Shown here piece by piece: positions 18,360 to 27,854 of a stretch of 42,868 bases of DNA. Source of the DNA: Chlorobaculum sp. (lineage in GTDB: Bacteria; Bacteroidota; Chlorobiia; Chlorobiales; Chlorobiaceae); contig JAAXWU010000005.1 of NCBI GenBank assembly GCA_013334855.1, forward strand, positions 1 to 42,868, written 5' to 3'. Under the pieces are notes generated by a model, which worked only from the letters and a program-made list of their open reading frames with translations, had not been told where the DNA came from and searched no databases. Made by a program: the position numbers and the translations under genes. Positions within the stretch are counted from its first letter, which is position 1. The number at the start of each line of letters is the position of its first letter.

Positions 18360-21300
18360 TCAGCTTACTGACTCTTCTTCAGAACGTGCTTTTTCAATCT
18401 TCACCGGAATGAGTTTCGAGACTCCTTCCTCTTCCATCGTGACGCCATAGAGCGCCTGGCAGGATGCCATGCTCTTTTTGTTGTGCGTAACGATAATAAA
18501 TTGGGTGTTATTCTCAAATTTTTTCAGGAGTTTCACGAATCTTCCCACGTTTGCGTCGTCGAGCGGCGCATCGACTTCGTCGAGAATGCAGAAGGGACTT
18601 GGCTTGACGAGGTAGATCGCGAAGAGCAGCGAGAGCGCCGTCAGCGCCTTTTCGCCGCCGCTGAGCTGCTCGATGGCGAGCGGCTTTTTGCCGCGTGGCT
18701 TGGCCACAATCTGGATGCGGGCTTCGAGTGGGTCTTCATCCGTGTGGATCAAGAGATCGACCTCGTCCTCGGGGTCGAACAGATCGTGAAAGATGCGGAT
18801 GAAATTTTTGCGAACCTCGACGAAGGTCTCCTCGAATTTTTCGAGCGCCGTGCGGTTGATCTCCTCGATGGTCTCCCTGAGCTGCGCCTCGGCGGTGACC
18901 AGATCCTCCTTCTGCGCGGTGAGGAAGTCGAAGCGCTCCTTTTCGCTCTCGTACTCCTCCAGCGCCAGCTCGTTGACGCCGCCGAACTGCTCCCGCTGCT
19001 TCTGCAGGTAGGCGAGCCGCTCGCGGGAAGCGGCGATCACGAACCCCTCCGGCGCGTGGGCGGGCATCATCTCCAGTTCGACGCTGTAGCGCTCCATCAC
19101 CGTGGCTTGCAGGTGGGCTATATCCTGTTCGAGCCTCGCCTTGCGGTTGCCGAACTCGGCGAGCATTTGCAATGAAATATCGTACTTGCGGCGCAAATCG
19201 CGCAGGTTCGACAGCGCGTCGTGGTTGCGCGACTGGAGGTCGCGGCAGGTGGTTTCGAGCTGGTTCAGCGCCTCCTGCTGGCGGGCGGAGATGACGAGCG
19301 CCGCTTCGTGCTCAGCCGAGGTCGCGGCGATAGACTGGCCGAGTTCGGCCACCTCTTTTTCCGACCGTGCGATCTGGCGCTGCATTCCCTCGATCTCGTC
19401 GCTGAGCGTGACGATCGTCTGCTGGCAGGCGCTCGCCCGAAAGCCATGCTTTTCGAGGTCGAGCTGCGCGTCGCGGTAGCGCCCCTGCTGCGCCTGAAGC
19501 TCCGAGTGCAGCGCCCGGCTGCGGTTTTCTTCGCCGGAAAGCTCCTCCTGCATCGCCTGCACCCGCTCTTGGCCCGCCTCGATCTCCGCTTCGAGCCGAA
19601 GTGTTTCAGGTTGCGACTTCTCCAGCTCGCCCGCCACGCTCTCGATGGAGCTGTTCAGCACGTCGCGCTCCTTGTCCGCGTGCGCGATCTGATCCGCGCC
19701 GGAGCGCTCCTCGGCTTCGAGCCGCACGAGCCGCTTTTCGAGCGCTGAAATCTCCTGGCCGAGCGCTGCGGCGGCGCGTTTGGTTCGCTCGGTGTCGATG
19801 GCGCTGAACTCTTTGCGAAGCGCCGCGAGCACGCGTTCCGCCTCGCCGATGGAGGCCGACACGCCGACGATCTCCTCCTGCAACCGGTCACGCTCCGCCT
19901 TTTTGCCAAGCCGGAGGCTGTCGCTCCCCTTGGCGCTGCCGCCGAAAAGCACCCCCTTGCGGGTGAACTTCTCGCCCTTTTCGGTGATGAAAAGCGCCTC
20001 GGGATGCTGTTCCGCCAGCCGTTCGGCGGCGTCGAGATCGGCCACGACGTAGCGATGCTGCAAGAGCAGCAGAAGCGCTCTCGACAGCTCCGCCGGAGCT
20101 TCCACCAGATCGATGGCCCGCCGAGCGTCGTCGATGCCGCTGTATCCCACTTCGCCGCCGCCGTCGATGAGGTCGAGAATCAGGAAGTGCACCTTGCCCT
20201 TGTCGGCTTTGGCGAGGTTCGAGACGGCGAGTTTGGCGTCGTCGAGGTTGCGGCAGAGGTAGTAGCCGAGACTCTCGCCAAAGGCCGCGTTGAGCGCTTT
20301 CCTATCGCCCTCCCGCACGGAGATGAGATCAGAGAGGCAGCCAAGTCCCGGCTTGCCCTCCCTGCGCTTTTCGAGGAAGGCCACACCCTCCGGCAATCCC
20401 TCGAACTTTTCAAGGATCGAGTTGCAGAGGAGAATCTGATTGTTCAGATGGTTGTGCTCGCCCTTGAGCGAAAGCAGCTCCTCCTTACGCTTCTCCCCCT
20501 GCTCGGTGATACTCGCCTTCAGCGCGACGAGCCGCTCCTCCTCCTTTTTCAGCTCGTCGAGGGCGACTTTTTTCTCCTCGATGGCCTCTGAGGTGCGGCG
20601 GCGTTCCGGCTCCGACTGCTCCATCGTGCGCTCCAGGTCGCGCTTGCGCTGGTCGAGGCGATGCACCGACCCTTCGAGGTGCTCCTTGCGGGTGCGGAGC
20701 GACTGGCGGGTGAGATTCAGGGCGTTGAGCGATTTCTGGAGTTCGGCCACGGCGCGGCGCTCCTGTTGCAGTGCCTGACGGCTGGCGTCCAGCGCCGAGT
20801 TCAGCTCCGCCTGCTGCTCCTTCAGCCGCTCGAAGCCGGAGAGCGTCGTGGCGCACGCCTCCTTCAGCGGCGTCTGCTTCTCCGACAGCTCCCTGGAGAG
20901 CGACTCCTGTTCGAGCCGCTTGCGCCCTTTCTCGGCAATCGAGTGGTTCAGGCGGTCGATGGTTTGCAGCAGGTTTTTCTGCTGCTCCCGGTGCTGCAAG
21001 AGCTGTTTTTCCAGCGTATGCGCCTGCTGGTTCGAGGCGTTCAGCTCCCGCTGGTCGTCGGCGAGCTTGCGTTCGAGATCGAGCTGGCGCAGTTCCGACT
21101 CCTGATGCGTGCTGTCGAGCTTTGCGATGGTCGCGGCCAGCTCGTGGCTCTGGCGCTCCTCCGTAGCGATGGAGTCGCAGAGCGGCTTGAGCTTCTGCAG
21201 GTGCTCGTCCATCGAAATCGCCGACAGGGTGAGGTCGAGCGTGCGCAGCTCCTCCTTGATCTCCTTGAGGCGTTCGGCTTTCCTGACCTGAAGGCGCAGC

Positions 21301-21911
21301 GCCTTGACCTTCTTCTCCACCTCGGCGAGCACGTCATCCACGCGGGCGAGGTCCCGGCTCGCGCTTTCGAGCTGGCGGAAGGTCTGCTTGCGACGCTGCT
21401 TGTAGCGTGTGATGCCCGCGGCCTCCTCGAACAGCTTCAGCCGCTCCTCGCTCTTGTTGCTGATGATCTCCTCGATCATCTTCAGCTCGATCACCGAGTA
21501 GGCGTCGCTGCCCATGCCGGTGTCGGCGAAGAGGTCGAGAATGTCCTTGAGGCGGCAGGGAACCATGTTGAGCAGATAGTCGCTGTCGCCGTTGCGGTAG
21601 AGGCGGCGCGTCACCGTGACTTCGGTATACTCGGTCGGCAGGACGTTGCGCGTGTTCTCGATGGTGATGGAGACCTCGGTGAAGCTGTGGGGCTTGAGGC
21701 GCTTGGTGCCGTTGAAGATGATGCTCTCCATCTTCGGCGACCGGAGGAGCATCGATTTCTGCTCGCCGAGCACCCAGCGGATGGCATCGACGACGTTGGT
21801 TTTGCCGCAACCGTTCGGGCCGACGATGGCCGTCAGTCCTTTGTCGAAGTGTATCCTGACCCTGTGGGCGAAGCTTTTGAAGCCGAAAAGCTCGATTTTC
21901 GACAGGTACAT
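18360..21911 (-). CDS. smc: Chromosome segregation ATPase SMC
   Basis: MYLSKIELFGFKSFAHRVRIHFDKGLTAIVGPNGCGKTNVVDAIRWVLGEQ; C-terminal LSGGEKALTALSLLFAIYLVKPSPFCILDEVDAPLDDANV; coiled coils and hinge; supplied ORF start (22139) is too far upstream. Confidence 0.97.
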   Translation of the reverse strand: MYLSKIELFGFKSFAHRVRIHFDKGLTAIVGPNGCGKTNVVDAIRWVLGEQKSMLLRSPKMESIIFNGTKRLKPHSFTEVSITIENTRNVLPTEYTEVTVTRRLYRNGDSDYLLNMVPCRLKDILDLFADTGMGSDAYSVIELKMIEEIISNKSEERLKLFEEAAGITRYKQRRKQTFRQLESASRDLARVDDVLAEVEKKVKALRLQVRKAERLKEIKEELRTLDLTLSAISMDEHLQKLKPLCDSIATEERQSHELAATIAKLDSTHQESELRQLDLERKLADDQRELNASNQQAHTLEKQLLQHREQQKNLLQTIDRLNHSIAEKGRKRLEQESLSRELSEKQTPLKEACATTLSGFERLKEQQAELNSALDASRQALQQERRAVAELQKSLNALNLTRQSLRTRKEHLEGSVHRLDQRKRDLERTMEQSEPERRRTSEAIEEKKVALDELKKEEERLVALKASITEQGEKRKEELLSLKGEHNHLNNQILLCNSILEKFEGLPEGVAFLEKRREGKPGLGCLSDLISVREGDRKALNAAFGESLGYYLCRNLDDAKLAVSNLAKADKGKVHFLILDLIDGGGEVGYSGIDDARRAIDLVEAPAELSRALLLLLQHRYVVADLDAAERLAEQHPEALFITEKGEKFTRKGVLFGGSAKGSDSLRLGKKAERDRLQEEIVGVSASIGEAERVLAALRKEFSAIDTERTKRAAAALGQEISALEKRLVRLEAEERSGADQIAHADKERDVLNSSIESVAGELEKSQPETLRLEAEIEAGQERVQAMQEELSGEENRSRALHSELQAQQGRYRDAQLDLEKHGFRASACQQTIVTLSDEIEGMQRQIARSEKEVAELGQSIAATSAEHEAALVISARQQEALNQLETTCRDLQSRNHDALSNLRDLRRKYDISLQMLAEFGNRKARLEQDIAHLQATVMERYSVELEMMPAHAPEGFVIAASRERLAYLQKQREQFGGVNELALEEYESEKERFDFLTAQKEDLVTAEAQLRETIEEINRTALEKFEETFVEVRKNFIRIFHDLFDPEDEVDLLIHTDEDPLEARIQIVAKPRGKKPLAIEQLSGGEKALTALSLLFAIYLVKPSPFCILDEVDAPLDDANVGRFVKLLKKFENNTQFIIVTHNKKSMASCQALYGVTMEEEGVSKLIPVKIEKARSEEESVS

Positions 21912-22083
21912 GAACAGGTGGTTAACGGTCTCCGAAAGAGCGACAATGCGCTTGTAAGCATTGTCTTTCGGCAAGCCGGTGTTTCCGGCTGCCGGAAGAA
22001 AGTTAACAAAAAAGAAATTCCATTGAAACCAGGAAAGAACGGCAATTTTTCGCCGGAGGAAATGACGTGGACGATGTGAAACA

Positions 22084-22155
22084 AATTGATAATTGATAAT
22101 TGACAATGAAAGAACATCCCCGCCATTATCAATTATCAATTATCCATTATCCATT
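22084..22155. repeat. TAATTGATAATTG-type inverted repeat overlapping the 3' end of folP
   Basis: gataattgataattgacaatg (22088-22108) vs cattatcaattatcaattatc (22124-22144), one mismatch over 21 bp; extends as tandem ccattatccattg. Confidence 0.85.
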
Positions 22156-23057
22156 GCTCTTCTCATCGCCATTACCACGGCGCGGGCGTCGGCTGCCGCC
22201 TGAACGTCATGCACGCGCAGGATGTCCGCGCCGTGCAGGAGCGCGATGGTGTTGGCGCTGATCGTGGCATTCAGCCGCTCCGAGGGCGGCGGAACCTCCT
22301 CGCCGGGCTTGCGGATCGCCTGGCCGAGGAAGGACTTGCGCGACGCTCCGGCCAGCACCGGGCAGCCGAGAGCGTACAGCTCGTCGAGCCGGGCGAGCAG
22401 CCGGTAGTTCTCCTCGACGGTTTTGCCGAAGCCGAGGCCGGGATCGACCACGATCGCCTCGATGCCGTGCTCGCGGGCGAGGGCGACCGAGCGGCGCAGG
22501 AAGCCGGTTACGCGGCTCATCACCTCCTCCGCCTCCGCGCCGGTGTTGTAGCTCCAGCGGAGCGTGTCCGGCTTTGCCGGAGTGTGCATCAGCACCACGC
22601 CAGCGCGGTGCCGGGCGCACGCCTCCGGCATCACGGGGTCGAAGGTGAAGCCGGAGATGTCGTTGACGATGTTCGCTCCGGCCCGCAGAGCCGTTTCGGC
22701 CACCTCCGACTTCCAGGTGTCGATGGAGATCAATACGTCGCTGTGGCGGCGTAAAAGCTCGATGAAGGGGATGGTGCGCCGCATCTCCTCCTCGGCGCTG
22801 ACCGGCTCCGCACCGGGCCGCGTCGATTCGCCGCCCACGTCGATGATCTCCGCTCTGGCGCGAACCATCTTCATCGCCGATTCAAGGGCGCTTTCGAGGG
22901 TGCTCTCCTGCGCCTCTGCGCCGTAGGCTCCGCCATCGAAAAACGAATCGGGCGTGAGGTTGACGATGCCCATGATGGCCGGTTGCGCCGAGAGGTCGAG
23001 CATCGCGCCCGCGCAGTTCAGCCGGAAACGGCTTTTGTCCGTTGAATTCTGGTTCAT
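22140..23057 (-). CDS. folP: Dihydropteroate synthase
   Basis: AIMGIVNLTPDSFFDGGAY; IIDVGGESTRPGAEPVSAEEEMRR; VVDPGLGFGKTVEENYRLL; start set at MNQNSTDKSRF. Confidence 0.95.
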   Translation of the reverse strand: MNQNSTDKSRFRLNCAGAMLDLSAQPAIMGIVNLTPDSFFDGGAYGAEAQESTLESALESAMKMVRARAEIIDVGGESTRPGAEPVSAEEEMRRTIPFIELLRRHSDVLISIDTWKSEVAETALRAGANIVNDISGFTFDPVMPEACARHRAGVVLMHTPAKPDTLRWSYNTGAEAEEVMSRVTGFLRRSVALAREHGIEAIVVDPGLGFGKTVEENYRLLARLDELYALGCPVLAGASRKSFLGQAIRKPGEEVPPPSERLNATISANTIALLHGADILRVHDVQAAADARAVVMAMRRAMDNG

Positions 23058-23067
23058 CGCTAAATAC

Positions 23068-24093
23068 TCAAATGATTGCGAAAGGCACCGGGGTGAAGGT
23101 GAGGATGAAGATCGCGATGCAGCCCCATCCGGCAAGCATACGCCTCGCCGTGAGCGGACGGTCGCTGCCCGCCTGCGGGTGCTTCGTGCCGAGGAACTTG
23201 CGCAGGATGAAGGCCCAGATGATCCACCCCGGCCACGACCAGCGCAGCAGCAGCTCCGGCGCGGGAAAGACGAGCGCCGGATTGATCAGCGGCAGCAGAC
23301 CGAGAATGAACGATGGAGCGCCGAGAATCGTGATGCAGGCGAGAAAGAGCTTCGAGATTTTACGGTGCCCGACGTGGCCGAACATGGCGTAAATAACATG
23401 CCCGCCATCGAGCTGGCCGACCGGCAGGAGGTTCAGCGCCGTGACGAAGCAGCCGAGCCATCCGGCGAAAAGAAACGGATAGTGATAGAGTTCATACATC
23501 GGCGGCAATCCTTTCGGTTCGATGAGTTTTTCGAGCAAAATGAAGAGCAGACTCTTGCCGAGGTGCAAGGTCTCCGGCGGCGCGGGCGGAATGCCTCCGG
23601 CAGCGCGATACTCGGGATGAATCGAATAGATATAATCGACGGACGGCAGATGCGTGAAGCCGTAGACGAGGAGCGCGAGCGCGACCACGAAACCGGCGAG
23701 CGGCCCCGCCGCGCCAATGTCGAAGAGCGCCCGGCGGCTCCGTATCGGCTCCTTCATGCGGATCACCGCGCCGAGAGTGCCGATGCTCATGAGAAACGGC
23801 AGCGGCGGCAGCGGGAGATAGTAGGGGAGCGTCGCCCGAATGCGATGCTTCACAGTGGCGAAAAAGTGGCCGAACTCGTGTACCGTCAGAAAAGCGAGCA
23901 GAGACAGGGAGAATGGCAACCCGATTTTCAGGGAGCGCAGGAAGTGCGCAAAAGTGTCCACAACCGCCGCTTTGCCGATCCAGATCGTTCCTGCCCAGGT
24001 GGTGGTCAGAAGCGTCGCGACAAAAAGCGTAAAGTGAAGCGGATAGTTTCTGCGGGGATGAGGCGTCGTTTCTACGTATCGAAAATCAGTCAT
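23068..24093 (-). CDS. Site-2 protease family (M50) membrane metallopeptidase
   Basis: LTVHEFGHFFATVKHRI zinc motif and NLLPVGQLDGGHVIYA; multiple TM segments. Confidence 0.92.
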   Translation of the reverse strand: MTDFRYVETTPHPRRNYPLHFTLFVATLLTTTWAGTIWIGKAAVVDTFAHFLRSLKIGLPFSLSLLAFLTVHEFGHFFATVKHRIRATLPYYLPLPPLPFLMSIGTLGAVIRMKEPIRSRRALFDIGAAGPLAGFVVALALLVYGFTHLPSVDYIYSIHPEYRAAGGIPPAPPETLHLGKSLLFILLEKLIEPKGLPPMYELYHYPFLFAGWLGCFVTALNLLPVGQLDGGHVIYAMFGHVGHRKISKLFLACITILGAPSFILGLLPLINPALVFPAPELLLRWSWPGWIIWAFILRKFLGTKHPQAGSDRPLTARRMLAGWGCIAIFILTFTPVPFAII

Positions 24094-24152
24094 TGGTCAT
24101 GGGCTTGTCTCAACAGACGTTCATAAAAGACAAACTGAGTCTGTATTTGATT

Positions 24153-24290
24153 GTCATTCTGTCCCGACTTGTCGGGAGAAGAATCCACTCGGTTAAGATG
24201 AATTACGATAACTATTTAAACGGTAAAACTTGCTAAACCTCTGGATTCTTCGCCCGTCCCGACAATCGTCAGGACGGACTCAGAATGACA
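24153..24290. repeat. MITE-like element with TGTCATTCTG terminal inverted repeats
   Basis: tgtcattctg (24153-24162) and cagaatgaca (24281-24290); internal tcccgact-tgtcggga hairpin and gaatcca/tggattc arms. Confidence 0.75.
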
Positions 24291-24367
24291 GGAGAGATCA
24301 ACGATTTCCTCTAAAAAACGCGATTATGTCGTTTTTAGAGTACCTCTCGTTCCAGTAAAAGCATCGC

Positions 24368-24823
24368 TCAACGCTTCTCGTTCTTCTTTTCCTCTTCGTC
24401 GCCGAAGGTGGCAACCAGCCCTTTGACCAGCTCATCCTTCTCGGCGGGCGTCAGCTTCGCTTCGGGATGCGTCGGCAGGTAGAACCACGGCGGCATCTTG
24501 CCATTTCTGGTCTCGGAGGCGGCCTCTTCGCCCTCGTTCTTTCCGGGGCGGCCCCACTCGGAGACGTTGAATTTTTCGCGGGCGACCTTCACGTCGAGGT
24601 TGATGAGCCACGAGATGGGGGCGATGTCGCTGTAGCCGGGCCAGACGGTTTCGTTCGAGTGGCAGTTGCTGCACGCTCTTTTGAAGAGTTCTTCCGTCCG
24701 GGGACTGTCCCATTTCGGGGTACCGGTTACCGGGGGGTTCACATGGTCGCGTCCGGGAAGAAACTGGATCATAATCAGGGCGACAACAACCACTAACAGT
24801 GCTTTGCCAATATTCATGGGCAT
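24368..24823 (-). CDS. Haem-binding domain (Haem_bd-type) c-type cytochrome-like protein, membrane-anchored or exported
   Basis: [41 protein letters not shown] with CxxCH; N-terminal hydrophobic segment; start likely [10 protein letters not shown]. Confidence 0.82.
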   Translation of the reverse strand: MPMNIGKALLVVVVALIMIQFLPGRDHVNPPVTGTPKWDSPRTEELFKRACSNCHSNETVWPGYSDIAPISWLINLDVKVAREKFNVSEWGRPGKNEGEEAASETRNGKMPPWFYLPTHPEAKLTPAEKDELVKGLVATFGDEEEKKNEKR

Positions 24824-24905
24824 GTTCTCCTTTTGTTGAGTTGTGACCGGGAAAAAGTCAATCATACAATAGCGTAAAAGTAAAACCTTTATCCCGCTTT
24901 CCCAA

Positions 24906-25820
24906 TCATGAGCCTGCTGGCGGTTTCAGAGGCGCGTACAGCATGGTCAGCGGCCAGGAGCAACTCACGAGATGCGCCTGGCGCCGGGTTGCGATGGTGG
25001 CGATGATGTCGAGTTCGATTTCCGACCAGAACTTCCGGGCTGAGATCAAGCCGTCATGCGTGAAGGCCGCGATGCCCTGAAGGCTCGCCACCAGCGGCAC
25101 GCCGCCAAAAAGCAGCAGGCTGCGGTAGCCGTCGATGCCGACGAATACCGAAGCGCCGTGCTTCTCCGCCTGCGCGATCATGAGCGCGAGCTGGCCGGAG
25201 GTGAAGTGGTGCAGGCTTTGTGAAATCACCACCAGATCGACCGAGTCGGGTTCGACGCCATCGAAATCGAAGGCGTTCAACCGCCGGAAGCTCACGGGCA
25301 GATTCCGTTGGCCAGCCAGCCGGTTGCCCTCGCTGACCATCTCCGGCACGATGTCCGAGGCCGTGACGCGCACCTCGATGCCCGCCTCTCGCGCCCGCTC
25401 GCAGAGCGCGAAAGCGAGTCCACCCGATCCGGCGGCAAGTTCGAGAATACCGACCGGCTTGCCCGTCCGCGCCAACCCGGCGATGATCGGCATGAGCAGA
25501 TCGCACTGATGGGCGTAGGCGAGCGTCATGTGGTTCATCCGGTCGAGCGCCCGCACCCATTCGAGCCGGTCGCGCCCGTCGGCGGAATCGTCGTCCATAT
25601 GCTCGCGCTCGCCGGTTCTGATTGCCCGCTCGATCAGTTCGGGAATGAGAAATCCCGGCCCAAGCTCGCTGGACACCTGGTATCGCTCCTGACGGAAACG
25701 CTCGATGCAGCGGTCGGTCACGCTTTCAAGTTCATCGATTCCCGACCACTTCGGCGGGAACTCGCCTCGCGAGCGAAGATTGCCGAGCGCCGTGTATCCT
25801 GCGGTGTTGAGTTGAAGCAT
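24906..25820 (-). CDS. Class I SAM-dependent methyltransferase
   Basis: [34 protein letters not shown] and [22 protein letters not shown]. Confidence 0.85.
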   Translation of the reverse strand: MLQLNTAGYTALGNLRSRGEFPPKWSGIDELESVTDRCIERFRQERYQVSSELGPGFLIPELIERAIRTGEREHMDDDSADGRDRLEWVRALDRMNHMTLAYAHQCDLLMPIIAGLARTGKPVGILELAAGSGGLAFALCERAREAGIEVRVTASDIVPEMVSEGNRLAGQRNLPVSFRRLNAFDFDGVEPDSVDLVVISQSLHHFTSGQLALMIAQAEKHGASVFVGIDGYRSLLLFGGVPLVASLQGIAAFTHDGLISARKFWSEIELDIIATIATRRQAHLVSCSWPLTMLYAPLKPPAGS

Positions 25821-25986
25821 GGTGTTCAGGCAAAATGATAGATGTCCCCGGAACCATCCGTCCGTTCAGGGATCGAATCCTTCACTACATAACCCCACAC
25901 GCGGGCCGCCGTTCCCTTTCCCGGAAGATTTTTCAGAAAAGAGAGAAACCGGGGAATTTCTCCGAATGATTTTTGATTTTCATTAA

Positions 25987-26007
25987 CTGATACTAACTTA
26001 GTATCAG
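25987..26007. promoter_or_regulatory. Perfect palindrome upstream of the Rrf2 regulator, candidate operator
   Basis: ctgatactaa-c-ttagtatcag, 10-bp perfect arms, 30 bp upstream of the ATG at 26037. Confidence 0.65.
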
Positions 26008-26036
26008 AATTTCGGCGATCATGAAAGTACAAGGTT

Positions 26037-26465
26037 ATGAAGGTATTGAATAAAGAGACCGACTACGCCGTCCGGGCGCTGATCTCCCTTGGGTTGAAAC
26101 CTGAAGGATGGGTGTCGGCCAAGGCGATCTCCGACGAGCAGGGAATTCCCTACCAGTTCCTGCGGCGCATTTTGCAGGAGCTGATCCGGCAGGGGCTGGT
26201 GCTCTCGAAAGAGGGAGCGGGCGGCGGCGTCAGGCTGGGCAAAAATCCCGTCGAAATCGGCGTGGCAGAGGTCATCGAGATTTTCCAGGGCAAGGTGCAG
26301 GTCTCGGAGTGCATGTTCCGCAAGCAGCTCTGCTCGAACCGCGCCAACTGCGTCCTGCGCCACGAGATCATGCGCATCGAGCAGATGGTGAACCAGGAGT
26401 TTTCAAAAGTGACCATCGGCAAACTGATCGCCGATTTGAAAGCGGTCGAAGCGATGAAGGGGTGA
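26037..26465 (+). CDS. Rrf2-family transcriptional regulator with candidate Fe-S cysteines
   Basis: MKVLNKETDYAVRALISLGLKPEGWVSAKAISDEQGIPYQFLRRILQELIRQGLVLSKEGAGGGVRLGK; C-x6-C-x5-C in SECMFRKQLCSNRANC. Confidence 0.93.
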   Translation: MKVLNKETDYAVRALISLGLKPEGWVSAKAISDEQGIPYQFLRRILQELIRQGLVLSKEGAGGGVRLGKNPVEIGVAEVIEIFQGKVQVSECMFRKQLCSNRANCVLRHEIMRIEQMVNQEFSKVTIGKLIADLKAVEAMKG

Positions 26466-26472
26466 GTACAGG

Positions 26473-26495
26473 CTCCCCGGCTTGAAAGCCGGGGC
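26473..26495 (+). terminator. Stem-loop after the Rrf2 gene
   Basis: ccccggctt-ga-aagccgggg; not followed by a T-tract, so possibly a REP-like hairpin. Confidence 0.45.
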
Positions 26496-26561
26496 AATAT
26501 GCATACAAGAGGTCAAAATGTCCGGAGGGTTAAAACCCTCCTGAATAAAAAAACAGGAAAC

Positions 26562-27425
26562 ATGATGAAACGGCAGATTATAACCATAGATGAAAGCAAG
26601 TGCACCGGTTGCGCAGAGTGCATTCCGGCTTGCCCGGAGGGGGCGCTTCAGGTGATCGATGGCAAGGCGCGGCTGGTGAGCGACCTGTTCTGCGACGGCC
26701 TCGGCGCGTGCATCGGCCACTGCCCGACCGGCGCGATGCAGGTCGAGAGCCGCGAGGCCGAGCCTTACGACGAGCGCCGCGTGATGGCCGAAAGCATCGT
26801 GAAGGCCGGGCCGAACGTCATCGCGGCGCACCTGCGCCATTTGCAGGATCACGGTGAGACCGGCTATCTGCAAACCGCGCTCGACTATCTCAAGGAGCAG
26901 GGCATCGAAAATCCGCTTGAAGCGCAAGCCGCAAATAGGCACGCGCATCACAGTGGCGGATGCCCCGGCAGCCGCATGATGGATTTGAGGCAGCCGGTCA
27001 GTCCGGCCTCCAGCGTCGCGTCAACTGCAACTGTGCCGAGCGAGCTGCGGCAGTGGCCGATCCAGCTCCATCTCATCACGCCGATCGCGCCATACTTCCG
27101 CGACTCCGACCTGCTGCTTGCCGCCGACTGCGTGGCCTTCGCGATGGGCGGCTTCCACGGCGAGATGCTGCGCGGCAAGTCGCTCGCCATCGCCTGCCCG
27201 AAACTCGATACCGGCATGGATCGTTATGTCGAAAAGCTGACGGCGCTCATCGATATGTCCGGCGTGGCCAGTATCACCGTGGCGATCATGGAGGTGCCGT
27301 GCTGCACGGGGCTCGTCGCGCTGGCGCTTCAGGCGCTCGAACGGGCGAGTCGCAAGGTGCCAGTGAGGAAGATCGTCGTGAGCGTTACCGGCGAGGTGCT
27401 TGCCGAGGAGGTGGTCGCATGTTGA
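26562..27425 (+). CDS. 4Fe-4S ferredoxin-type protein associated with hcp
   Basis: ESKCTGCAECIPACPEGALQVIDGKARLVSDLFCDGLGACIGHCPTGAMQ: two 4Fe-4S motifs; start likely MMKRQIITI. Confidence 0.9.
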   Translation: MMKRQIITIDESKCTGCAECIPACPEGALQVIDGKARLVSDLFCDGLGACIGHCPTGAMQVESREAEPYDERRVMAESIVKAGPNVIAAHLRHLQDHGETGYLQTALDYLKEQGIENPLEAQAANRHAHHSGGCPGSRMMDLRQPVSPASSVASTATVPSELRQWPIQLHLITPIAPYFRDSDLLLAADCVAFAMGGFHGEMLRGKSLAIACPKLDTGMDRYVEKLTALIDMSGVASITVAIMEVPCCTGLVALALQALERASRKVPVRKIVVSVTGEVLAEEVVAC

Positions 27426-27844
27426 AGGATGCGCTTGGCGCCTGGCGAGGCTCGGAAGAGGAGCTGAACCGCCAGATCGATGCCGATCCGCAGAACGCCG
27501 ATGCCTGGTGCAGCCGGGCGGGCGTGCGGAACGCGGCGGGCGACAGATCGGGTGCACTCAGCGATCTGAGCATGGCCATCCGGCTCGGCCTCCGTTTTCG
27601 CGAAAAGATCACCGCCTGGGGAAATCGCGGCATGATCAGGATCGAAACCGGCGACTATGACGGAGCTATCGAGGATTTCAGCGCCATCATCGAGGCGCGG
27701 CCCCGCAAATCCATCATGAAAACGGCGCTCACGCAACGGGCGCTGGCCAGAGAGAAACTTGGTGACATGGAGGGTGGCGCAGCCGACAGGCGGCTGGCGT
27801 GCATACTGTCACCGGACTTGAACAAACAAACAACAGAACAATAA
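27419..27844 (+). CDS. TPR-repeat protein
   Basis: [32 protein letters not shown] and [32 protein letters not shown]; overlaps the ferredoxin stop. Confidence 0.8.
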   Translation: MLKDALGAWRGSEEELNRQIDADPQNADAWCSRAGVRNAAGDRSGALSDLSMAIRLGLRFREKITAWGNRGMIRIETGDYDGAIEDFSAIIEARPRKSIMKTALTQRALAREKLGDMEGGAADRRLACILSPDLNKQTTEQ

Positions 27845-27854
27845 GGAGATTATT

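Noticed and set aside
17149-18450. 433-aa plus-strand ORF
   Set aside because: Runs antisense across nusB and the HAD gene; both sense genes have clear motifs.
20661-22079. 472-aa plus-strand ORF
   Set aside because: Antisense to smc; leucine/arginine-rich frame without domains.
22954-24126. 390-aa plus-strand ORF
   Set aside because: Antisense to folP and the M50 protease; charged low-complexity composition.
26960-27844. 294-aa version of the TPR ORF
   Set aside because: Upstream part overlaps the ferredoxin in another frame; the real start is most likely ATG at 27419.
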